A DNA stretch of 64,000 nucleotides, taken from NCBI GenBank assembly GCA_965261195.1, contig OZ253455.1, positions 930,001-994,000 on the forward strand, given 5' to 3'. The notes beneath the pieces are model-generated. The model was not told the DNA's origin. It did not search any database and saw nothing but the letters and a program-made list of their open reading frames with translations. Source of the stretch: Bin87 sp965261195 (GTDB lineage Bacteria; Chloroflexota; Dehalococcoidia; Lucifugimonadales; UBA3495). This document shows, piece by piece, positions 51,027 through 59,223 of this stretch (the stretch's first letter is position 1; each line of letters begins with the position of its first letter). The translations under genes were made by a program, and so were the position numbers.

Positions 51027-51830
51027 TTACTTTTGGTTGGTGCCTACCAACGCCCAAGCCTTCTCTTCCATGGCCGGAACGACGGACTGAACCAGGTTGT
51101 TATCCAGGCCGGCGGCTACGGTTGGGTAGCCGGCGCGGTCGATCATGTTGGCCAGGTTGCCAGCCTTGAACTGTTCAAGCGTCCACGCCAGGGTGTGACC
51201 GCTGGTGGTGGTGTCCCAATACACGCGGACGTCCTGATTGCGCGGGCCGTAGTGGTAGTGAGGCGCGATCTCGAAGCAGTCGAAAGCCAGGAGCTCGAAC
51301 TCTTGGCCGAGGTGGTCAGTCAGGACGTGGATGGCGACGCCGCGGTCGTTGGCTGCGCCGATGTTGTCCCTGAATTCCACACCGAAGCGAATGTTGCCAG
51401 CCTCGAAAACGTGGTCGCCGCGGAAGTGGGTTACCGTGCGGCGCTCGTCGCGAGACTTGCCCAGGGCGCAAGCTTCCACTTCGTCCATCTTGGTCTGGTC
51501 GACCGGGTTTGCCTGAATTTCGCTGGACAGGTCGTCGTAACCGGCGCGGCGAACCATGGCGGGCAAGTTGGTGCGGATGTTGCTCAACGTCCAACCCAAC
51601 GGAGTGCCGATGGTGGTCTTGTCCATAGGCAGCCGGATGTTCATGTTCTCCGGGCCGTAGTGGTAATGCGGGGCCTGGTCGAAGCAGTCGAAGCGCAGGA
51701 TTTCAGTATCCTGGCCGTCAACGTCGCCATACACCTGAACCATCAGACCCTGGTCGGGCATGATCTCTCGGCGGTATGACAGGGTTACGTCTACCGGTCC
51801 AACATTGATGACGGTATCTCCCTTTTCCAT
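51027..51830 (-). CDS. Duplicated-domain protein of unknown function (HYHYGP repeats)
   Basis: 267 residues made of two homologous halves. Half one contains RFDCFDQAPHYHYGPENMN and TPLGWTLSNIRTNLPAMV; half two contains AFDCFEIAPHYHYGPRNQD and HTLAWTLEQFKAGNLANM. Both then reach RAGY. The paired His/Tyr in HYHYGP, with the preceding Cys, could bind a metal. No signal peptide is present. I recall the same motif in uncharacterised Chloroflexota proteins but cannot name a function. A strong AGGAGG and a good promoter precede it. Confidence 0.75.
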   Translation of the reverse strand: MEKGDTVINVGPVDVTLSYRREIMPDQGLMVQVYGDVDGQDTEILRFDCFDQAPHYHYGPENMNIRLPMDKTTIGTPLGWTLSNIRTNLPAMVRRAGYDDLSSEIQANPVDQTKMDEVEACALGKSRDERRTVTHFRGDHVFEAGNIRFGVEFRDNIGAANDRGVAIHVLTDHLGQEFELLAFDCFEIAPHYHYGPRNQDVRVYWDTTTSGHTLAWTLEQFKAGNLANMIDRAGYPTVAAGLDNNLVQSVVPAMEEKAWALVGTNQK

Positions 51831-51906
51831 TTTGTCCTCCTGTTTGCGGACGAGATTAGTGTGCCAACGAACCAGTCAACGACAGCGTTCGTATTAGTTT
51901 GCGAGA

Positions 51907-51934
51907 ATTATAGCACTGCGCACGTCATTGGCAA
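51907..51934 (-). promoter_or_regulatory. Sigma-70 promoter of the HYHYGP gene
   Basis: TTGCCA (51934-51929), 16 bases, TATAAT (51912-51907) on the minus strand, about 77 bases before ATG 51830. Confidence 0.65.
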
Positions 51935-52060
51935 GCATTATTGCCAAGAATGCGACCATACGGGTTTCCGGGAATTTGCCAATGCCCGCACCCGGCGTAT
52001 GCCGTTGCAACGGCCGGGCGGGCTGTTTGACGTATAATGCTGTCGTTTGCAGGAATCGGG

Positions 52061-52735
52061 ATGCCGTCACGCCGCACTGAAATCACCGCACAGTTTCCAG
52101 GGGCCGCATTTCCGGTTGGCAGCCGCATCCGATTTCAGGGGAGTGATGGCTCGGTGAAGACCGGAACTGTAGCCGGCCTGCGGGTCAGGCACGCCGAAGT
52201 TGTCGTCGACCAGAGCGGGCGGTACGCAGTCCCCTATTCCGCCTTGCGACACGTGGAATCCCCAGCCCAGCCGGAATGTACGCTGGAGCAGGTGGAGACG
52301 TTGGCTAATCGTCTGCTCGACCACCACCGCGCCAGTAGTGGCCTTAGCCCGGCGTGGCAGTTCGGTTTCGACCTGGCTCCAGCGCGTGCCGGAGTTTGCA
52401 ACTACACCGCCCGGCGCATCAGTTTGTCCGTCAGTTATTGCCTGCGCGCGACCCGTGCCGAGATAGAAGATACCGTCTTGCACGAAATTGCCCATGCCAT
52501 CGTGGGGCACCGGCACAATCACGACGCCATGTGGAAGGCCAAGGCTCTCGAAATCGGATGCGCCGGGGAAAGATGCCATCGGGTTCAGCACTCCGCCGCC
52601 GGTTGGGTCGGAGAGTGCGGTTGCGGGCAGCAGTGGTTCCGGCACCGCTTGCAACGCCGGATATTGAAAGACCGGGCGTGCGCGAAATGCCAGGGTGTCA
52701 TAACATGGCGCCGCAATACGGAACTTGCTGAATGA
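52061..52735 (+). CDS. SprT-like zinc metalloprotease-domain protein
   Basis: 224 residues from ATG 52061, with AGGA six bases upstream. A TATAAT at 52033-52038 overlaps the earlier ATG 52037, which favours the later start. An N-terminal small barrel-like part (FPVGSRIRFQGSDGSVKTGT) precedes the SprT domain: DTVLHEIAHAIVGHRHNHDA (HExxH plus a third His), and MWKAKALEIGC. The C-terminal ribbon has GECGCGQQWFRHR and CAKCQGV. SprT-like proteins resemble SPRTN proteases acting on DNA-protein crosslinks. A bacterial role is not established. Confidence 0.85.
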   Translation: MPSRRTEITAQFPGAAFPVGSRIRFQGSDGSVKTGTVAGLRVRHAEVVVDQSGRYAVPYSALRHVESPAQPECTLEQVETLANRLLDHHRASSGLSPAWQFGFDLAPARAGVCNYTARRISLSVSYCLRATRAEIEDTVLHEIAHAIVGHRHNHDAMWKAKALEIGCAGERCHRVQHSAAGWVGECGCGQQWFRHRLQRRILKDRACAKCQGVITWRRNTELAE

Positions 52736-52906
52736 CGGCGTAGTACGCTGCCTGGCCGCTGATAATCCCGGCACGCGAGGCGGCCTAACCGGATGTATGC
52801 GCCGGTTTGGACAGAGTTTGGCAAGCCCGCGCCGGTGCTATAATCCTGACGCTGCCGGGCGTGAGCGCATTTGACGCCAATCTGGCCCGCAGCCTGAGGC
52901 TCCTCG

Positions 52907-53851
52907 ATGAAAATAGGCGTGAGTATTCCCCGCTTGCCGGACGCAGCAGGCATCCGCGAGTTTTGTGAGCGCGCTGAGCAGTTGGGGTTCGAGTCGGTGA
53001 TGGCCGGCGACCACATCGTACTGCCCGTGGCGGGAACCAACCAGTATCCCTACACCCCAACCGGCGCGTTTCAGCGGCCGTCCGACGAGCCGTTCCTGGA
53101 AACGATGACGATGCTGGGCTATATGGCAGCGTGCACCAGTGAGATACGGCTGGGCAGCACGGTGCTCATCCTGCCGTATCGTAACCCGGTGGTGCAGGCC
53201 AAGATGTTTGCGTCTCTGGACGTACTGTCCGGTGGGCGCATGATCTGCGGAGTCGGTGTCGGTTGGCTGGAAAAAGAGTTCGATATTCTGGGTGTGCCTT
53301 ACGCAGACCGAGGCCCGATGACCGATGAATTCCTGCAAATCTTCAACGCCCTGTGGACTGAGGAGCAGCCGGAAGTCAACGGCAAATACTACCAGATTGA
53401 CGGCATATATTTCGAGCCCGAGCCCATTCAGCAACCCCGTATACCGATTTGGGTGGGCGGACACACCCGCCGCGCGCTGCGGCGCACCGCCAAATACGGC
53501 GACTGTTGGCACACCACGCGCCAAACCCCCGACTTCGTCGCCCAGAACCTGCCCTACCTGCGGGAGCAAACCGAGCTGGCGGGGCGCGATCCAGCCGACA
53601 TTACGATTTCCCTGAAACGCAGCCTCCACTTCACCGATATGCACGGAGCCGAAGAGGGTGTCGGTGTGCGTTCCGGCGGAGCGCTAATCGCATCCACCCA
53701 GGAAGTGATCGACGATTTGCACTACTGCAACGAGCTGGGCATTGATCAGCTGACTTTCGATTTCCGGGTTGACGGCATCGGCCCGTGCATCGAAGTGATG
53801 AACCACCTGGCCGAAAACCTGCTCCCAGTGGCCAACCGCCTGGCACCATAA
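52907..53851 (+). CDS. LLM class F420-dependent oxidoreductase (TIGR03619-like)
   Basis: 314 residues. MKIGVSIPRLPDAAGIREFC, AEQLGFESVMAGDHIVLPV, IRLGSTVLILPYRNPVVQAK, LSGGRMICGVGVGWLEKEFD and PIWVGGHTRRALRRTAKYGD are the standard blocks of the F420-binding LLM family. It likely uses F420 and oxidises or reduces an unknown substrate. It is not near the other LLM gene, so it is a separate paralogue, in keeping with the expansion of this family in SAR202-like bacteria. Confidence 0.9.
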   Translation: MKIGVSIPRLPDAAGIREFCERAEQLGFESVMAGDHIVLPVAGTNQYPYTPTGAFQRPSDEPFLETMTMLGYMAACTSEIRLGSTVLILPYRNPVVQAKMFASLDVLSGGRMICGVGVGWLEKEFDILGVPYADRGPMTDEFLQIFNALWTEEQPEVNGKYYQIDGIYFEPEPIQQPRIPIWVGGHTRRALRRTAKYGDCWHTTRQTPDFVAQNLPYLREQTELAGRDPADITISLKRSLHFTDMHGAEEGVGVRSGGALIASTQEVIDDLHYCNELGIDQLTFDFRVDGIGPCIEVMNHLAENLLPVANRLAP

Positions 53852-53863
53852 CGCCCTGGCTCC

Positions 53864-53905
53864 GCTCCCTCTCCCGCGATGGTAGAGGGTTGGGGTGAGG
53901 GTGAA
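53864..53905 (+). repeat. REP-like repeat, copy 3
   Basis: GCTCCCTCTCCCGCGATGGT then AGAGGGTTGGGGTGAGGGTG, 13 bases after the LLM stop. It is the same family as the copies at 33364 and 38912. Confidence 0.7.
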
Positions 53906-53956
53906 CGTCCCTCAATGCCTGAACCAACGGGCCCGTGTTCACGACCCCGGCAATGA

Positions 53957-54460
53957 CTACAGACCGCTTTCCTTAAACCACTCGGCCCGTTCCATCAGGT
54001 GCTCGGCGGTGTCGCGCATCCCTTCAACCTGCTGGTCGGTAACCGGTCGCTTGATGGAACCCGGGACGCCGGTTACGAAGCTGCGGTCGGGAATGTCCAC
54101 GCCGGACAGCACCACCGAGTTGGCGGCGATCAGGCATTCCCGGCCGATGGTAGACTCGGTCAGGAATGTGCAGTTATTGCCCAGCAGACTGCCCGTGCCG
54201 ATGCGGTCGCCGTGTACCACCACACAATGGCCGATGGACACGTTGTCTTCAATCACCAGCCCATCCCCGTGAACCACCGAGCCTTCCTGGATGTTTACAT
54301 TGTTGCCGATGGTAATGAGTTCGCCATCGCCGCGTATCGTAACGCCGGGCCAGACACTGCTGTGCTCTCCAATGACCACGTTGCCCACCACGTAGGCAAA
54401 CTCACTCACCCACGCGGTGGGCGCAATTTGGGGTGCTATCCCCCGCAAGCTACGAATCAA
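53957..54460 (-). CDS. Gamma-carbonic anhydrase-like hexapeptide protein
   Basis: 167 residues, left-handed beta-helix of hexapeptide repeats (VVIGEHSSVWPGVTIRGD, ITIGNNVNIQEGSVVHGD, VIEDNVSIGHCVVVHGD). The zinc His are in SVVHGD, SIGHCVVVHG. It ends in a C-terminal helix. Such proteins bind Zn and some hydrate CO2, while others are inactive or are acyltransferases. The start is TTG 54460 with TGAGGAA upstream. Confidence 0.9.
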   Translation of the reverse strand: MIRSLRGIAPQIAPTAWVSEFAYVVGNVVIGEHSSVWPGVTIRGDGELITIGNNVNIQEGSVVHGDGLVIEDNVSIGHCVVVHGDRIGTGSLLGNNCTFLTESTIGRECLIAANSVVLSGVDIPDRSFVTGVPGSIKRPVTDQQVEGMRDTAEHLMERAEWFKESGL

Positions 54461-54664
54461 AATGCGTTCCTCACAACATAATACGCCGCCGGTCGCGCCG
54501 GGCCGGTGGGTGCAGGATCAACCTGGCTGACGATTATACCGCGCCACGGCAACGATAAGCAGGTAAATGAGTAGCGCGCTCCCAGCCATTGGCCGACCAG
54601 GCGTGCCGGGCCTATTAAGGCCGGTTACGCCGGCATCGAGTTGGCCGGAGGTTACGCCACTATG

Positions 54665-55171
54665 CTACTCCCGCCACTGCTTGACGGCCTGGCGCGCATC
54701 CCGTTCCCGTTCCCGCTCAATCATGGTGCGACGTTTGTCGTACTGACGTTTGCCCCGGCCCAAACCCAGTTCCACTTTTGCATAGTGGTTTTTCAGGTAC
54801 ATCCGCAACGGAGTCAGGGTCAATCCTTTCTGGGCAGCCTGCAATGCCAGGTCATTTATTTGGGCACGGTGCAGCAGGATTTTGCGCGGACGCCGTGGTT
54901 CATGATTCAGGTAGCTCGCCGCATCATACGGTGCGATATGCATACCGTGCAGCCACAGCTCGCCGTTTTGTGAACGCGCGTAGGCATCCCGCAGGTCAAC
55001 TTTGCCGGCGCGTATCGATTTTATCTCAGTGCCGGTCAGTACCAGTCCAGCCTCAACACGCTCCAGGATTTCATAATCGTGCAGCGCTTTGCGGTTCACC
55101 GCAACCTGACGATTATCGCCGTTGGTCGCGGTTTTGGCGTTTTTCTTGCTGTTGCGGTTTTTCCTGGCCAT
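54665..55171 (-). CDS. smpB: SsrA-binding protein SmpB
   Basis: 168 residues from ATG 55171. A Lys/Asn-rich N-terminus precedes the core: DYEILERVEAGLVLTGTEIK, SIRAGKVDLRDAYAR and LHRAQINDLALQAAQKGLTL, then KVELGLGRGKRQYDKR and the basic tail. It brings tmRNA to stalled ribosomes. No tmRNA gene was recognised nearby. Confidence 0.96.
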   Translation of the reverse strand: MARKNRNSKKNAKTATNGDNRQVAVNRKALHDYEILERVEAGLVLTGTEIKSIRAGKVDLRDAYARSQNGELWLHGMHIAPYDAASYLNHEPRRPRKILLHRAQINDLALQAAQKGLTLTPLRMYLKNHYAKVELGLGRGKRQYDKRRTMIERERERDARQAVKQWRE

Positions 55172-55286
55172 CAGATTCTCGGGTATCGGGACTGTTCGTA
55201 CTCGATTGGTTGTTGGACGATCACCCGTCCTTTGACGATCACGTCCCCTTTATTGTAAGCCATTTCGGTACGCCATTGTGTACCAG

Positions 55287-56495
55287 TTATCGCGACATGA
55301 CTCGCCTGTTCAGGATCATGATGGCCTGCTGCAAAGCGGGGTCGTCGGCGAGGTCAGCGGGCAGCAGTTGCACGTCCGACACTATTTCGATGTCCGGCGT
55401 TACACCCTGCCCCTCGATTTGGGTGCCGTCGGGCAGATACCAGCGTCGGATCGAGAAGTAGATGGCGGAGCCGTCTGACAGCAGGCGGGTGATGTTGACG
55501 CTGCCCTTGCCGAAGGTCGTGGCGCCGACCACCGGCGCCCGGTCGTTGGTCTTGATGGCGCCGGCCAGGATTTCGCTGGCGCTGGCGGAAAACTGGTTCA
55601 CCAGCACCACCATCGGTATGTCGACGCCGGGACCGCGCGGGTTGGAATCGTAGTCGGTGCGGTCGCCCGCCGCATCAACTTCATATAGTATGTTGCCGCC
55701 GTCCAGGAACAGGTCGGCCACGCTGATGACAACGTGCAGCAGCCCGCCGGGATTGTTGCGCAGGTCCAGAATCAGTGCGTCGCCGTTGGCGGCGGCAAAC
55801 TCATCGAGCGCCCCGCGCACCTCGTCCTCGGTGGTGTTGGAGAAACCGTAGACCCAGAGGTGCCCGACTCCGTTGTCCAGCATCTTGAACGCAATGCTGT
55901 CGATGGGAATGCGTCCGCGGGTTACAGTAATGCTGACGTTCTCGCTGCCGCCAACGTGGCGCACCAGCAGGGTTACGTCGGTTCCGCCCGGCCCCCGGAT
56001 CAGGTTCACCGCCTCGACGAGAGTGAGACTTTCGATGTTCTCCCCGTCTACCTCCAGAATCAGGTCGCCCGGCAGGATGCCGGCGGCTTCGGCGGGCGCG
56101 CCGGGTATGGGCGCGATGACGGTCAGACCGGCTTCGGTGAGCGTGACCTGGGCGCCGATGCCCTCGAAAAACCCCCGATAACCTTCCTGCTCGCTGGCGT
56201 ATTGTTCGGCGCTCAGGTAGGACGCGTGGGGGTCATTCAGCGCCGTCAACAGCCCGCGGATGGCTCCGTCGGATAGTTGCTCCGCTGTTAGCGTTCGATG
56301 GTCAACGTGCTCCTCCAGCAGAATGCGATACGCCTCCGCGACGCGGGCGAGTTCGGGAGGAAGGTCCTGGGCCGGCTCCGGGATTGCCGGCTCCCCATTT
56401 CCGGCAATGCAGCCCGCCGCAAGTACGAAAACCAGCGCCGCCAACGACAACAGCATGGTCGGAATCAAACGGCTGGTGGAAGGGCGAGCAAACAT
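55287..56495 (-). CDS. S41 family C-terminal processing peptidase (lipoprotein)
   Basis: 402 residues from ATG 56495. The signal MLLSLAALVFVLAAGC has a lipobox (LAAGC). The PDZ domain is near 115-190 (EGIGAQVTLTEAGLTVIAPI, AAGILPGDLILEVDG). The protease has LILDLRNNPGGLL, the catalytic Ser in VNQFSASASEILAGAIK and the Lys in TTFGKGSVN. It cleaves proteins at their C-terminus outside the membrane. TACAAT at 56511-56506 is six bases from the ATG, so the mRNA may be leaderless. Confidence 0.92.
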   Translation of the reverse strand: MFARPSTSRLIPTMLLSLAALVFVLAAGCIAGNGEPAIPEPAQDLPPELARVAEAYRILLEEHVDHRTLTAEQLSDGAIRGLLTALNDPHASYLSAEQYASEQEGYRGFFEGIGAQVTLTEAGLTVIAPIPGAPAEAAGILPGDLILEVDGENIESLTLVEAVNLIRGPGGTDVTLLVRHVGGSENVSITVTRGRIPIDSIAFKMLDNGVGHLWVYGFSNTTEDEVRGALDEFAAANGDALILDLRNNPGGLLHVVISVADLFLDGGNILYEVDAAGDRTDYDSNPRGPGVDIPMVVLVNQFSASASEILAGAIKTNDRAPVVGATTFGKGSVNITRLLSDGSAIYFSIRRWYLPDGTQIEGQGVTPDIEIVSDVQLLPADLADDPALQQAIMILNRRVMSR

Positions 56496-56525
56496 CGGCG
56501 CATTGTAGCATAGCGACTGTCCGTA

Positions 56526-56570
56526 CCCCGGTGTAACCAACCCCGGTGTAACCAACCCCGGTGTAACCAC
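56526..56570. repeat. 15-bp tandem repeat, three copies
   Basis: CCCCGGTGTAACCAA three times (the third ends AC), in the upstream region of the S41 protease and near the divergent OB-fold fusion gene. A partial fourth unit lies at 56599. Confidence 0.85.
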
Positions 56571-56706
56571 GTCGCACGCCCCGGTTGTACGACGGATTGG
56601 TGTAACCACGGCACGGCGTCGCTGCGGCAGCGCCGCGCGTTGACACTCAGTCGCGCGCGCTGATAGCATCGTCCGGACGGTGAGCGCTTACTCGGTGGAG
56701 GCTAAA

Positions 56707-58152
56707 TTGGTTGGAATCGCTGCTTACGGCGCTTATATTCCTCGTTTCCGATTGGGAGCGGGCACTGATGGCTGGAACTCTCGCCAGGAGCGAGCCGTCG
56801 CCAATTTCGATGAAGACAGCGTTACGATGGCCGTGGCCGCCGGCGCCGATTGCCTGGGCGACCGCGACCGGAACGCAATCGACGGCATCATCTTTGCAAC
56901 CACGACGCCCCCTTACGCCGAGAAGCAGTGCGCCGCCATTGTGGCCGCAGCGCTGGATTTGCGACGGGACATTTTCGCCGCGGACATCACCGACGTCCTG
57001 CGCGCGGGCACCAGCGCCCTCAAGGCGGCATTGGACGCCGTGGCAGCCGGCAGCGCAACCCAGGTGTTGGTCGTGGCTGCCGATAGCCGGCAGGGGCCGC
57101 CTCGCGGCGACACGGAACGGTCGTCGGGTGACGGCGCGGTTGCCTTCATCGTAGCGGCTGAGGGAGTGATTGCGGAATCGGTCGGCAGCTATTCCATTAC
57201 CGACAATATGCTGGACACCTGGCGCGCGCCCGGCGATGCTTTCGTCCGCACCTGGGAAGACCGGTTCGCGACCGAAGAGGGGATCGAACGCATTGTGCCG
57301 GAAGCCGTGTCCGGTTTCTGCGACCGCTTCGGCGTTGCGCCGGCCGACGTGAGCAAAGTTGCCCTGTACGCTCCCGATGCCCGGCGACACGCCCGGCTGG
57401 CCCGCCGGTTGGGGTTTAACGACGAGCAGGTGCAGCCGGCCGGGTTCGGGATGGTGGGCAATACGGGCGCAGCCTTCGCAACGATGCTGCTGGCGGCGGC
57501 GCTGGAATCCGCCGGCCCCAACGAATTGCTGCTGGCGGTGTCCTACGGGGACGGCAGCGACGTGCTCGGCTTCCGCACCACCGCGGCCATCACTCTGGCA
57601 CAACGTCCGACGATGGGTGTCGCCGGGTGGGTTGATAGCAAGCTGATCTTGAGTAGCTACGAAACCTACGCCCGCTGGCGTGACGTGTGGACGACCGACG
57701 ACGCAGCGCGCCGACCGGCCCCTGCTTCGCCGTCGGTATCCGCGTTGTGGCGGGAAGGGGACAAAAACGTGCGCCTGTACGGCGGGCGTTGTCGAGCTTG
57801 CGGCTACGTGCAGTATCCGGCGCAGCGCGTCTGTGTGGAATGCCGCCGCGTTGATGATTCCGAACCGATCAGACTGAGCGACCGGCCGGGCGAAATCTTC
57901 ACCTACTCGATGGACTACATCGCCGGCGCCGTTGACACCCCGCTGGTCGTGGTGGTGGTAGATTTTGACATCGGCGGGCGCGTGTTGTGCATGATGACCG
58001 ACCGAGACCTTGACGAAGTGCGGGTGGGACTGCCCGTCGAGATGAGTTTCCGCAAGTTGCGTGTGGTCAACGGTATCCACAATTACTACTGGAAAGCGAT
58101 ACCCCGGCGGACTCCGGTGGCTGCGAGTGGTGGATGGGAGGTAATAACGTGA
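56707..58152 (+). CDS. HMG-CoA synthase-like protein fused to zinc-ribbon OB-fold (DUF35)
   Basis: 481 residues from TTG 56707, five bases after GGAGG (GTG 56680 is also in frame). The N-terminal thiolase-fold half (about 1-340) opens VGIAAYGAYIPRFRLG and has DVLRAGTSALKAALDAVAAG and GDGAVAFIV. The active Cys expected in the DVLRAGTSAL-type segment is replaced (no C before the loop), so condensing activity is doubtful. The C-terminal DUF35 part has a CRACGYVQYPAQRVCVEC ribbon and OB-fold. Such fusions sit next to thiolases and act on acyl-CoA. The next real gene in such operons, a thiolase, is truncated at 59077. Confidence 0.85.
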   Translation: MVGIAAYGAYIPRFRLGAGTDGWNSRQERAVANFDEDSVTMAVAAGADCLGDRDRNAIDGIIFATTTPPYAEKQCAAIVAAALDLRRDIFAADITDVLRAGTSALKAALDAVAAGSATQVLVVAADSRQGPPRGDTERSSGDGAVAFIVAAEGVIAESVGSYSITDNMLDTWRAPGDAFVRTWEDRFATEEGIERIVPEAVSGFCDRFGVAPADVSKVALYAPDARRHARLARRLGFNDEQVQPAGFGMVGNTGAAFATMLLAAALESAGPNELLLAVSYGDGSDVLGFRTTAAITLAQRPTMGVAGWVDSKLILSSYETYARWRDVWTTDDAARRPAPASPSVSALWREGDKNVRLYGGRCRACGYVQYPAQRVCVECRRVDDSEPIRLSDRPGEIFTYSMDYIAGAVDTPLVVVVVDFDIGGRVLCMMTDRDLDEVRVGLPVEMSFRKLRVVNGIHNYYWKAIPRRTPVAASGGWEVIT

Positions 58153-59051
58153 CGACCTCGTCCAAACCCTTTTCCAGTTGGGCGCCCATTATGGGCGATT
58201 GGCAATTGGGAGTAGAACGGGCTGAATATCTAGGCTCGGACACCTCTCCTCGTGGCATTCTGCTGGGCCATAGCCGGCTTGGCAGCGGCACCGTCAAGAC
58301 CATCATAACGTTATCTGACGACGTTGATGCCGGCCGTATCTTGCTGGGATACGAATCGCCAAATTCCCGCCTCCTCACTGCTGGACTTGGTGGTTATGGC
58401 GAAGCCTATGTGATTTCTGAGTTTGACCCCGACCTCGGGTGGAGTCGGATGGATGGCGCTGGAAGCCGTTCCAATTTGGAGGCTGAAAGGCCGTACCAAG
58501 TAGAGGTAACGTTGAATGGTCAAAGGTTGGCGCTGATCGTTGAAGGTATTAGGGTACTTGCGTACACTCTGCCGCAGCCGTTGCAAGTAGGCCAAGTGGG
58601 AGTTTTTGCTTGGGGTGTCGGCTCGGTCATCTTCGGCCCGGTAGAAGTTGTTACCACCCCACCATCTGCCTTCGTAGTGATGCAGTTCACTTCACAATTT
58701 GACGAATTATATGATGAAGTAATTCGCCCGGTGTGTGATGAACTGTGCATCGAGGCGTATCGTGCGTCTGACATCTATCGCCCGGGTGTTATCCTCCAGG
58801 ACATCACCCAAGGGTTGGCGGAATCCAACGTAATCATCGCCGAGATCACTCCCACAAACGCTAACGTCTTTTACGAACTCGGGTATGCCCATGCATTGCG
58901 GAAACCGGTCATTTTGCTGGCGAAACGGGATACCAAGTTACCCTTCGACGTAAGCGGGTATCGCGTAATCTTTTACGATAATGCGATACGGGGTAAAACC
59001 AGATTGGAAACCGAACTGAGACGGCACCTGTCAAACATCTTCAGCGAGTGA
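58149..59051 (+). CDS. Two-domain protein: LamG/DUF1080-like N-terminus, TIR/NDT-like C-terminus
   Basis: 300 residues from GTG 58149, which overlaps the previous stop by four bases and has GGAGG upstream. The N-terminal 180 residues look like a beta-sandwich (SAWQLGVERAEYLG... LSDDVDAGRILLGYESPNSR). The C-terminal 125 have AFVVMQFTSQFDELYDEVI, IYRPGVILQDITQGLAESNV and VFYELGYAHALRKPVILLAK, a TIR-like / nucleoside 2-deoxyribosyltransferase-like fold. Such domains bind nucleotides and often serve as NAD-cleaving effectors in defence. Its actual role is not known. Confidence 0.7.
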   Translation: MTTSSKPFSSWAPIMGDWQLGVERAEYLGSDTSPRGILLGHSRLGSGTVKTIITLSDDVDAGRILLGYESPNSRLLTAGLGGYGEAYVISEFDPDLGWSRMDGAGSRSNLEAERPYQVEVTLNGQRLALIVEGIRVLAYTLPQPLQVGQVGVFAWGVGSVIFGPVEVVTTPPSAFVVMQFTSQFDELYDEVIRPVCDELCIEAYRASDIYRPGVILQDITQGLAESNVIIAEITPTNANVFYELGYAHALRKPVILLAKRDTKLPFDVSGYRVIFYDNAIRGKTRLETELRRHLSNIFSE

Positions 59052-59076
59052 CAGAAAAGCAAAGAGAGGGTTTGCA

Positions 59077-59202
59077 ATGAGTGGAATACGTAACCAGGTC
59101 GCCGTGGTTGGCATAGGCTATACTCGCTTCGGCGGGCGTTGGGACGCTTCGCTAGTGCATAAACAGCTACAGGTAATATACGATATTGATGACTCATGCT
59201 AG
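59077..59202 (+). pseudogene. Truncated thiolase (5' fragment)
   Basis: From ATG 59077 (AGAGAGGG upstream) the frame reads MSGIRNQVAVVGIGYTRFGG then RWDASLVH. This is the start of an archaeal-type acetyl-CoA acetyltransferase. After about 28 codons the sequence turns AT-rich and runs to TAG at 59200. The other 350 or so residues are missing. A thiolase next to the HMG-CoA synthase/DUF35 gene is the expected order, so an insertion or deletion removed it. Confidence 0.7.
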
Positions 59203-59223
59203 GATACAATGAGGAGCGTTAAA

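Noticed and set aside
52011..52038. TTGACG next to TATAAT as a promoter for the SprT gene
   Set aside because: TTGACG and TATAAT abut with no 16-18-base spacer, so they cannot be a -35/-10 pair; the TATAAT alone remains possible.
56647..58080. 477-residue minus-strand frame opposite the HMG-CoA-synthase/DUF35 gene
   Set aside because: No family motifs, Cys/His scattered; shadow of a real gene.
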